DNA from: an uncultured Collinsella sp. | GTDB taxonomy: Bacteria; Actinomycetota; Coriobacteriia; Coriobacteriales; Coriobacteriaceae | Reading direction: 5' to 3' | Assembly (NCBI GenBank): GCA_959599635.1 | Contig: CAUGJN010000043.1 | Span: forward strand, 1-11,664 | Length of the DNA stretch: 11,664 nt | Shown here: positions 6,340 through 11,664 of the stretch, piece after piece | How positions within the stretch are numbered: position 1 is the first letter of the stretch | Layout of the letters: every line of letters begins with the position of its first letter | The notes under the pieces: model-generated | The model's database searches: none | What the model was told of the DNA's origin: nothing | The model's input: only the letters and a program-made list of their open reading frames with translations | Translations under genes and position numbers: made by a program

Positions 6340-7152
6340 ATGGCATTCATGAAACGCGTGCGTCTTGATGACGAACTGATTTCACAGGGCATCTGCGCCG
6401 ATCGCGCGGATGCCCTTCGCACTCTTATGGCCGGCTTGGTCTCGAGTGGCGGTGAGCGCTTGACTTCGCCGGGTCTTAAGGTGATGCCGGGGCTGCCGCT
6501 GCACGTGAGGGGGCGCATTCCCTATGTTGGCCGCGGCGGTCTTAAGCTCGAAGGCGCACTTGATGCGTTTGGCATCAATCCGACGGGCCTTGCCTGTCTG
6601 GATGTGGGCTGCTCTACCGGCGGCTTTACCGATTGCCTGCTCAAGCGCGGAGCTGCGACCGTTGTCTCGGTGGACGTGGGTCGCGCCCAGTTCGATTGGT
6701 CGCTGCGCCAAGACGATCGTGTGACGCTCCACGAGCGCACGAATGTGACGCAGTTGCCCGAGCTCGGCTACGGCGGTGCTATCGATCTGGCCGTGTGCGA
6801 TGTATCGTTTACGAGTATCGCGAATATCATCGACGCCGTGCTGGCGTGCCTGAAGCCTTCGGGTTCGTTTTGCACGCTCGTAAAGCCGCAGTTTGAGGCT
6901 CCGGCGGCGCTGGTGGGTGAGGGCGGCATTGTGACCGATCCCGCCGTGCGCCACGATACACTCGTGGCGGCGGTTGAACTCTTTGCTGCCAAGGGCCTGT
7001 TCCCGGTCGATGTCTGCGTGTCGCCCATTCATGGTGCCAAGGGAAACGTTGAGTTTTTCCTGTACGGCACGAGGTTTGCCCCCGGCGAGCGCGCCGACGA
7101 TGAGCTGCAATCCCAGGTATCGGTTTTGAGCGAGAAAGCTGCAACGCTATGA
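6340..7152 (+). CDS. tlyA: TlyA family rRNA 2'-O-methyltransferase
   Basis: TlyA methylates ribose 2'-OH groups of rRNA (in mycobacteria 23S C1920 and 16S C1409, giving capreomycin sensitivity) and has also been called a hemolysin. An N-terminal S4 RNA-binding domain (about 5-60: RVRLDDELISQG, then LVSSGGERLTSPGLKV) precedes an FtsJ/RrmJ-like methyltransferase domain. Visible are YVGRGGLKLEGAL with Lys69, the SAM-binding LDVGCSTGGFTDCLL (87-101), VDVGRAQFDWSLR, CDVSFTSI with Asp154, LVKPQFE with Lys182 and GNVEFF with Glu238, the full K-D-K-E set. The start is uncertain: TTG 6337, ATG 6340 and ATG 6349 are in frame with no strong ribosome site; 6349 would give MKRVRLDDE. Its stop overlaps the nadK start by ATGA, as tlyA-nadK-recN do in actinobacteria. 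Confidence 0.93.
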   Translation: MAFMKRVRLDDELISQGICADRADALRTLMAGLVSSGGERLTSPGLKVMPGLPLHVRGRIPYVGRGGLKLEGALDAFGINPTGLACLDVGCSTGGFTDCLLKRGAATVVSVDVGRAQFDWSLRQDDRVTLHERTNVTQLPELGYGGAIDLAVCDVSFTSIANIIDAVLACLKPSGSFCTLVKPQFEAPAALVGEGGIVTDPAVRHDTLVAAVELFAAKGLFPVDVCVSPIHGAKGNVEFFLYGTRFAPGERADDELQSQVSVLSEKAATL

Positions 7153-8009
7153 AGGTCTTTCTGGTTCCCAATTACTACAAGCAAGAGGCGGTCGAGAGTG
7201 GCCTGATGCTCGAGCTTTGGCTGGCGCGCCAGGGCTATGAAGTCGCATGGGCTGCCGACCAGCGATCGAAGATTCAAAGCACGCCTGATATTGACGGCTC
7301 CGATCTGGTCATTACGCTCGGCGGCGACGGTACGTTGCTGCGCGCTGCCCGCATCCTTAACCATCGCGAGATTCCTATCCTCGGTCTTTCCTATGGTCAC
7401 CTGGGCTTTTTAACTGCTGCGAGCCCCGAGGAGCGCGACATTCTGCAGGTCGTGAGTGACGCCCTGTCCGGCGAGCTGCACGTGAGCCGTCGCGCCACCA
7501 TCGCCGCGGATATCGTGTCCGTGCGCGAAGACGGTACGAAGGATGTCGTGCGCACCTTCGCCCTCAACGACATGGCGCTTACGCGCGGCCCCCTGTCCGA
7601 TATGGTCGAGTTTGACATCACGGTGTCCGGTCACCATATCGACCGCCTACGCGGTGACGGTGTCGTCGTTTCGACGGCGACTGGTTCTACGGGTTACGCG
7701 CTCAGCGCCGGCGGCCCCATCGTCAGCCCCGATTACACGGGCATGGTATGCGTACCCATTGCGCCGCACACCATTCAGGCCCGTGCCTTCTTGACTTCGC
7801 CGAGTGATGTCGTCGAAATCTTTATGTCTGATGACCGTCCGAGCGTTCCGGCGATCGCTATCGATGGGCAGTTTATTACCTGTGATGGCACCGTTGAGAG
7901 CGTGGCGGTGCGTCGCGGTCCCGGCGATGTGCTGCTGCTGGATTACGGCCCCGAGAGCTTCTATAACTCGGTGAGCCGTGTGTTCTACGGAGTGCGTCAT
8001 GATCGATGA
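7149..8009 (+). CDS. nadK: NAD kinase
   Basis: NAD kinase phosphorylates NAD to NADP with ATP or polyphosphate and is the only source of NADP in most bacteria. The 286-residue cytosolic protein has the GGDGT motif at 58-62, followed by LLRAARIL and LGLSYGHLGFLT, the Asn140-Asp141 pair in ALNDMALTRG (usually Asn-Glu in the family), and the second signature RGDGVVVSTATGSTGYALS with GGP. Late segments PIAPHTIQARAF and AIDGQF fit the substrate-binding C-terminal domain. The Asp in place of the usual Glu after Asn140 is a conservative change in the NAD-contacting motif. The ATG at 7149 overlaps the tlyA stop (ATGA) and the gene's end overlaps recN by 11 bases, so translation of the three is probably coupled. 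Confidence 0.95.
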   Translation: MKVFLVPNYYKQEAVESGLMLELWLARQGYEVAWAADQRSKIQSTPDIDGSDLVITLGGDGTLLRAARILNHREIPILGLSYGHLGFLTAASPEERDILQVVSDALSGELHVSRRATIAADIVSVREDGTKDVVRTFALNDMALTRGPLSDMVEFDITVSGHHIDRLRGDGVVVSTATGSTGYALSAGGPIVSPDYTGMVCVPIAPHTIQARAFLTSPSDVVEIFMSDDRPSVPAIAIDGQFITCDGTVESVAVRRGPGDVLLLDYGPESFYNSVSRVFYGVRHDR

Positions 8010-9627
8010 GCTGCAGGTTTCTAACATTGCACTCATTCGCGAGGCGACGTTGGTGCCGAGTGCCGGCCTGACTGTCCTGACCGGCGAGACCGGTGCTGGC
8101 AAGACCGCGCTGCTCTCGGCCCTCAAACTTATTTTGGGCGAGCGCGCGGATTCGACGACGGTGCGCGAGGGCGAGGCGCTCGCGAGCGTCGAGGCACGAC
8201 TCTTCGACGGGCCGCACGACACGGAAGGGTTCACCGTACAGCGCAGCCTTTCCGCCGAGGGCCGCAGCCGCGTGAAGATTGACGGGCGCATCGCCAGTGT
8301 GCGCGAGCTTTCGGAGCGCGTTGGCGTGATGATGGATTTGTGCGGCCAGCACGAGCACCAACGCTTGCTCGATCCGGCACATCACGTTGCGATGGTCGAT
8401 GCGTGGGCGGGACGCTCTGCGCTCGAGGCACTCGAGCACTACCGTGCTTGCTTTAAAGCCTCGCGCGCGGCTGCCAAGGAGGTCCGTCGCGTCGAGGAGG
8501 CCTCGCGTGCGCAGGGGAGTCGTGTCGAGGAGGCGCGCTTCGCCCTGGAGCGCATTGCCGAGGTCGACCCTAAGCCGGGCGAGTATGAGGAGCTCGAGGA
8601 ACTGCTGCCGCGCTCCGAACATGCCGAGGTACTGGTTGCCACTGCTAACGATGCCCATGCATCGCTTGCTGCCGAAGGGGGAGCGATCGATGCCGTGAAC
8701 AGTGCCGTGGCAGAGCTTTCCCGTATGGCTGCCGTCGATCGCAAGCTGGGCGACATTGCCGATGCGCTTTCGGATGCCTGTATCTCCCTTGAGGATTGCG
8801 CGAACGAGCTTCGTTCCTATCGCGATGGCGTCGCCTTCGACCCGCGCGAGCTCGCTCGCATGCGTGAGCGGTATTCCGACCTCAAGGGTCTGTTGCGTCA
8901 GTGGGGTCCCACTATGGACGATGTTTTTGCCATGCGCGATCGCTCGCAAGAACTGCTGTCCCTGGTCGATGATGGCGATGAGCAGATCAAAAAGGCGCGT
9001 GAGGCACTCGGGAGCGCCGAGCGCGAGTTGTTTGCCGCTGCCAAGGCACTTAAGCGCGCTCGCAATACGGCGGCCCCGCGCTTCTGCCACGAGGTTAGCC
9101 GCCAGATGGCGCGCTTGGAGATGGGTAGTGCCGAGCTCGTCTGGGAGTCGCGCGATCTTCCCCGTGCTGAGTGGACGCCCGTTGGTCCTTCGAGCTACGA
9201 GCTGCTATACCGCAGCGGTGCCGGCTTGACGCCACGTCCCCTGCGCCGCATTGCGTCGGGCGGCGAGCTCAGCCGCGTCATGCTGGCAAGCAAGGTTGTC
9301 CTCGGTAACGCGGACGGTGTCGATACGCTGGTGTTTGACGAGGTCGATGCCGGTGTCGGTGGCTCCACGGCGCGTGCGCTCGCGGGCGTGCTGGCAGATC
9401 TCGCCGCTACGCATCAGGTTATTGTCGTAACCCACTTGGCGCAGGTCGCTGTCATGGCTGACAAGCATTATGTCGTTAGCAAGGAACCGGGCGATGTTCC
9501 CCAGACGCATTTGGACGAGGTAACCGGCGAAGCGCGTACTGCCGAGATCGCCCGCATGTTGAGCGGCGATCAGTCCGAGGCAAGCTTGGCCCACGCAAAG
9601 CAGATGCTCGAAGAAGCTCGAGGTTAG
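7999..9627 (+). CDS. recN: DNA repair protein RecN
   Basis: RecN is an SMC-like ATPase recruited to double-strand breaks, where it holds or bridges DNA for recombination. The 542-residue product begins MIDELQVSNIALIREA and carries Walker A GETGAGKT at 29-36, a coiled-coil arm roughly from 150 to 370 rich in Glu, Arg and Ala, the ABC signature SGGELSR at 420-426, Walker B TLVFDEVDAGVGG with Asp447 and Glu448, and the switch His479 in VVTHLAQVA. Length matches the family (about 550). The frame is open to 7978, but the ATG at 7999 fits the conserved N-terminus and has ACGGAG at 7986-7991. RecN is the last gene of the + strand run; a hairpin lies 18 bases after its stop. No LexA-type operator is visible within the overlap with nadK, so any damage induction would need an internal promoter I cannot see. 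Confidence 0.95.
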   Translation: MIDELQVSNIALIREATLVPSAGLTVLTGETGAGKTALLSALKLILGERADSTTVREGEALASVEARLFDGPHDTEGFTVQRSLSAEGRSRVKIDGRIASVRELSERVGVMMDLCGQHEHQRLLDPAHHVAMVDAWAGRSALEALEHYRACFKASRAAAKEVRRVEEASRAQGSRVEEARFALERIAEVDPKPGEYEELEELLPRSEHAEVLVATANDAHASLAAEGGAIDAVNSAVAELSRMAAVDRKLGDIADALSDACISLEDCANELRSYRDGVAFDPRELARMRERYSDLKGLLRQWGPTMDDVFAMRDRSQELLSLVDDGDEQIKKAREALGSAERELFAAAKALKRARNTAAPRFCHEVSRQMARLEMGSAELVWESRDLPRAEWTPVGPSSYELLYRSGAGLTPRPLRRIASGGELSRVMLASKVVLGNADGVDTLVFDEVDAGVGGSTARALAGVLADLAATHQVIVVTHLAQVAVMADKHYVVSKEPGDVPQTHLDEVTGEARTAEIARMLSGDQSEASLAHAKQMLEEARG

Positions 9628-9645
9628 GTCGTATCAGCGGTGTTG

Positions 9646-9678
9646 GTGGGACAAAATAGACTGAAATTTTTGTCCCAC
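9646..9678. terminator. Hairpin between convergent recN and rpiR genes
   Basis: A perfect 11-bp inverted repeat, gtgggacaaaa (9646-9656) and ttttgtcccac (9668-9678), encloses an 11-base loop. It fills most of the 59-bp gap between two converging genes and ends 8 bases from the regulator's stop codon. Only a short T run (gcgtttta) follows on the + strand and none on the - strand, but the A4/T4 part lies at the loop end, so it could act in both directions. It may be a copy of a dispersed repeat. Confidence 0.6.
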
Positions 9679-9686
9679 TACGCGTT

Positions 9687-10544
9687 TTACTCCACAACCT
9701 TATCCGGCTGGATGAGCTCTTCGTAGTAGCTGATATGCTCGCGGGCGTCTTCGATTTCGGGCAGCAGGAAGTTGTAGATGACCTCGATGATCATCGTGGC
9801 GCTCATCTTGGAGAACGCGAAGTCGCCCGTTGTCAGCAGTGCTTCGTGGTTGACGGTATTAAAAGTGTAGTCTGCCAGGCGCGCGAGTGGAGACTTGCTG
9901 TCGCTGCTGATGACGACCACGGTTGCGCCGCAGTCGCGAGCCGCTTTTGCCATGCGATTCAGTCGGCGCGATTTGCCGGAGTTTGAGATTAGCACGATGA
10001 CGTCACCCGGGCGCAACGTGAGCGCAAAGCCGATTGATGTCTCGCTAATGGTACTCGTCATGCAGCGCAGGCCCAGCTGCGAAAACTTAAATGTCGCGTC
10101 GAGCGCGACCGCGTTTGTATTGCCCACGGCGGCGAACTCAATAACGCCGGCATTCTTAAGCGCGTGTACAACTGCGGCCAACGTGTCGTGATCAATGCCG
10201 TCGATGGTCGCATTAAGCTCGCTCACCTTGGCAGCCAGGATGTTCTTGAGGCTCTGCTCCATATTGTCGAGCGAGACCTCGTCGGTCAGGCCCTCGTTGC
10301 GCTGGCTTTCCAAATCCCTCGCCAACGAAAACTGAAAGCTGCGGAAGCTACCAAAGCCCAGCTTGCGGCAGAAGCGCGAAACGGTCGCTTCGGACGTGGT
10401 GGCGGCGCGTGAGAGCTGAGCCGCCGTGAGGCGTGGAGCCTCGGACTGGTGCTCCAATATATAGTCGACAATGCGCTGCTCGGATTCGCTGTATCCCTGA
10501 TGGGTGCTAATGAGGGAAAGTGCGCTCTTGCTACTATCGGTCAT
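9687..10544 (-). CDS. RpiR/MurR family transcriptional regulator with SIS domain
   Basis: The 285-residue product has the RpiR architecture: an N-terminal winged helix-turn-helix (about 8-78), with the recognition region LTAAQLSRAATTSEATVSRF at 39-58 followed by CRKLGFGSFRSF, and a C-terminal SIS (sugar isomerase) domain (about 118-250) that binds a phosphorylated sugar. SIS landmarks are EFAAVGNTNAVALDA, DVIVLISNSGKSRRL (family SxSGxT/S loop) and GATVVVISSDSKSPLARLAD. It would repress or activate nearby sugar genes in response to a phosphosugar. The frame opens at 10592, but the ATG at 10544 is chosen because AGGAG lies just upstream (ccaggagcc) and the sequence before it is not family-like. 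It is divergent from the PTS IIBC gene, which suggests that transporter as its target; the inducer cannot be read from the sequence. Confidence 0.92.
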   Translation of the reverse strand: MTDSSKSALSLISTHQGYSESEQRIVDYILEHQSEAPRLTAAQLSRAATTSEATVSRFCRKLGFGSFRSFQFSLARDLESQRNEGLTDEVSLDNMEQSLKNILAAKVSELNATIDGIDHDTLAAVVHALKNAGVIEFAAVGNTNAVALDATFKFSQLGLRCMTSTISETSIGFALTLRPGDVIVLISNSGKSRRLNRMAKAARDCGATVVVISSDSKSPLARLADYTFNTVNHEALLTTGDFAFSKMSATMIIEVIYNFLLPEIEDAREHISYYEELIQPDKVVE

Positions 10545-10592
10545 GGATGGCTCCTGGTTGGCATGAAAATCTAATTTGATTCGCAATGCCAT

Positions 10593-10598
10593 AGTATA
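10593..10598 (-). promoter_or_regulatory. Candidate -10 box for the rpiR-type regulator
   Basis: Read on the - strand this is TATACT, a five-of-six match to the -10 consensus, placed to start transcription near 10586 with a leader of about 40 nt before the regulator's ATG. No good -35 hexamer is visible at the usual spacing, so the promoter may need an activator or the call may be wrong. Confidence 0.4.
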
Positions 10599-10645
10599 CG
10601 GGCATTTTCAATTACAAGATACACCTTGCCGTTTCAAGTGTTGAT

Positions 10646-10690
10646 GGTAAACTTTCACTTACCGTTTACGGTTATGAAAGAACCTTTCAC
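10646..10690. promoter_or_regulatory. Cluster of inverted repeats, candidate operators for the RpiR regulator
   Basis: Within 45 bp lie GGTAA-N8-TTACC (10646-10663), GTAAAC-N11-GTTTAC (10647-10669), ACCG-N4-CGGT (10661-10672) and TGAAAG-N3-CTTTCA (10675-10689). The half-site TTTCAC recurs at 10653-10658 and 10685-10690, 32 bp apart, close to three helical turns. Such paired palindromes between a divergent regulator and its presumed target are typical operator layouts. Which repeat is bound cannot be decided by reading. Confidence 0.5.
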
Positions 10691-10711
10691 CGGAGAATTG
10701 CACCTTGTCTC

Positions 10712-10740
10712 TTCTCACGCGGACGGTAGGTTGGTATCTT
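10712..10740 (+). promoter_or_regulatory. Candidate promoter of the PTS gene
   Basis: TTCTCA (10712-10717) and TATCTT (10735-10740) are four-of-six matches to -35 and -10 with a 17-bp spacer. Transcription from about 10747 would leave a 70-nt leader holding two hairpins. The operator cluster lies 20-70 bp upstream, a position more usual for activation than for direct blocking. A weaker alternative starts with TTGATG at 10641, inside the repeats. Confidence 0.35.
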
Positions 10741-10754
10741 TCAGTTGTGGAAAA

Positions 10755-10795
10755 ACGCGCATCGAGGCGCGTGTAGGGGAGCGCCCGCGGGCGCT
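10755..10795 (+). other. Tandem hairpins in the presumed PTS leader
   Basis: The first hairpin is acgcgc-atcgag-gcgcgt (10755-10772), a perfect 6-bp stem with a 6-base loop. The second is the perfect 16-base palindrome agcgcccgcgggcgct (10780-10795). Both lie between the candidate promoter and the ribosome site AAGGAGG at 10805-10811. No T tract follows, so they are not simple terminators; they may stabilise the mRNA, bind a protein or tune translation. Confidence 0.5.
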
Positions 10796-10816
10796 GTACT
10801 CAAGAAGGAGGGACAC

Positions 10817-11664
10817 ATGGCTAAGTTTGACATCATCGCCGCGACCGGTTGCCCGACCGGCATTGCGCACACCTTCATGGCGAAGGAGGCGCTGGAGAAG
10901 GCTGCTGCCGAGCGAGGTCTGACCATTAAGGTCGAGACTCATGGCCAGGTCGGCGTCGAGAACGAGCTCACCAAGAGTGAGATCGCTGGTGCCAAGGCCG
11001 TCGTCGTCGCAGCAGACAAGGATGTCCAGGCTGAGCGTTTCGCCGGTAAGCCCATGGTTTCCGTTGGTGTTTCCAAGGCCCTGTCCGTTGAGGCCGCCGG
11101 TAAGTTGATTGACCGCGCGCTCGCCGCCAAGGGCGACGACACGGTTGCCGCTGCCGCCGATGTCGAGGACGAGGTCGAGGAGAAGGAGTCCATCGGTCAC
11201 GTCATCTACAAGCACCTCATGAACGGCGTCAGCCACATGCTGGTCTTCGTCGTTGCCGGTGGTGTTCTGACCGCCATTTCGTTCCTGTGGGGCATCACGT
11301 CCTTTGATTCGACGGCTGCCGACTACAACAGCTTTGCCGCGATGCTCAAGATTATCGGCGGTATCGCAATGAACCTCATGGTTCCGGTGCTCTCCGCTTA
11401 CATCGCCGAGTCCATCGGCAAGCGCCCGGCGCTCGTCCCCGGTTTCGTCGCCGGTATGATTGCCATCCAGGGCTTGCCTGTTAACGCCGATACCGGCATG
11501 ATCGACGCCGGTGGCGTAGGTGTGGGCTTTGGCTTCCTGGGCGGCATCGTCGGCGGCTTCCTCGCTGGCTATGTCATCCTGCTGCTCGAGAAGGTTTTCT
11601 CTAAAATTCCCGCGAGCCTTAATGGCCTGAAGGCAATCTTCCTGTATCCGCTGTGCTCTACCGC
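10817..11664 (+). CDS. PTS fructose-family transporter subunit IIBC, 3' end outside window
   Basis: This is a sugar phosphotransferase permease of the fructose family that imports and phosphorylates a sugar at the membrane. The first 282 residues are visible. Residues 1-104 form the IIB domain, with the phosphorylated Cys12 in AATGCPTGIAHTFMAKEAL and the conserved VETHGQVG. An Ala/Glu/Asp-rich linker (105-127) leads to the IIC membrane domain, starting IGHVIYKHLMNGVSHMLVFV and continuing with hydrophobic segments, the family sequences LMVPVLSAYIAESIGKRPALVPGF and GFGFLGGIVGGFLAGYVI. The ATG at 10817 has a near-perfect AAGGAGG 5 bases upstream. No IIA domain precedes the IIB, so IIA must be encoded separately or after the window. 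The frame is open to the last base. The divergent RpiR gene is the probable regulator. The exact sugar (fructose, mannosylglycerate or other) is not decidable. Confidence 0.92.
   Translation, partial: MAKFDIIAATGCPTGIAHTFMAKEALEKAAAERGLTIKVETHGQVGVENELTKSEIAGAKAVVVAADKDVQAERFAGKPMVSVGVSKALSVEAAGKLIDRALAAKGDDTVAAAADVEDEVEEKESIGHVIYKHLMNGVSHMLVFVVAGGVLTAISFLWGITSFDSTAADYNSFAAMLKIIGGIAMNLMVPVLSAYIAESIGKRPALVPGFVAGMIAIQGLPVNADTGMIDAGGVGVGFGFLGGIVGGFLAGYVILLLEKVFSKIPASLNGLKAIFLYPLCST

Noticed and set aside
7876..9090. 404-residue open frame on the - strand, antisense to nadK and recN
   Set aside because: It crosses two real genes with full catalytic motifs, has no family-like sequence and no plausible context.
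9646..9678. Insertion-sequence terminal repeat
   Set aside because: The two arms are only 11 bases apart and enclose no gene; a terminator-like hairpin explains it better.
10675..10689. Catabolite-responsive element (cre) for CcpA
   Set aside because: The palindrome TGAAAG-N3-CTTTCA lacks the central CG of cre sites and has one base too many; a regulator-specific operator is a better reading.

Overview
The window reads as ordinary chromosome of a GC-rich Gram-positive bacterium, most likely a gut Coriobacteriia member such as Collinsella. That placement is inferred from the GC-rich, GC3-biased coding, from the mixture of Firmicutes-like gene neighbours (pepP-efp-Asp23-nusB-xseB) and actinobacterial ones (tlyA-nadK-recN), and from a PTS gene beside an RpiR regulator; no marker gene proves it. 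There are 13 protein genes, two of them cut by the window ends. I see no rRNA, tRNA, CRISPR array or insertion sequence.

Region 1 (1-3111, + strand) is a tight cluster: the 3' part of mltG (septal/lateral peptidoglycan lytic transglycosylase), a YqeG-type HAD phosphatase, shikimate kinase aroK, and a 3-dehydroquinate-synthase homologue that overlaps aroK by ATGA. The last gene is the main oddity. It aligns along its length with AroB but has lost the glycine-rich NAD loop, all three zinc ligands and most catalytic residues. The glycine loop is replaced by a cluster of cysteines. The reading frame is intact, so it looks like a maintained pseudoenzyme rather than a broken gene, and the kinase beside it keeps every expected active-site residue.

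Region 2 (3112-4532) has an unusually long imperfect hairpin of about 63 nt ahead of pepP, then pepP (M24 metallopeptidase), a strong intrinsic terminator, and a consensus -10 box for the next unit.

Region 3 (4533-9627, + strand) is a long run of co-directional housekeeping genes with tiny gaps or overlaps: efp (translation of polyproline), an Asp23/Gls24 envelope-stress protein, nusB (rRNA antitermination, with a long acidic Ala-rich tail), xseB (exonuclease VII small subunit, with no xseA beside it), tlyA (rRNA 2'-O-methyltransferase), nadK (NAD kinase) and recN (DNA repair). It resembles the Firmicutes nusB-to-recN cluster with folD, xseA, ispA, dxs and argR missing from between the retained genes.

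Region 4 (9628-11664): a hairpin separates recN from a convergent RpiR/SIS-domain regulator on the - strand. That regulator is divergent from a fructose-family PTS IIBC gene that runs off the right edge. The 272-bp divergent region holds a cluster of inverted repeats suited to be the regulator's operators and two compact hairpins in the presumed PTS leader. The likely circuit is a sugar-phosphate-sensing regulator controlling its neighbouring transporter.
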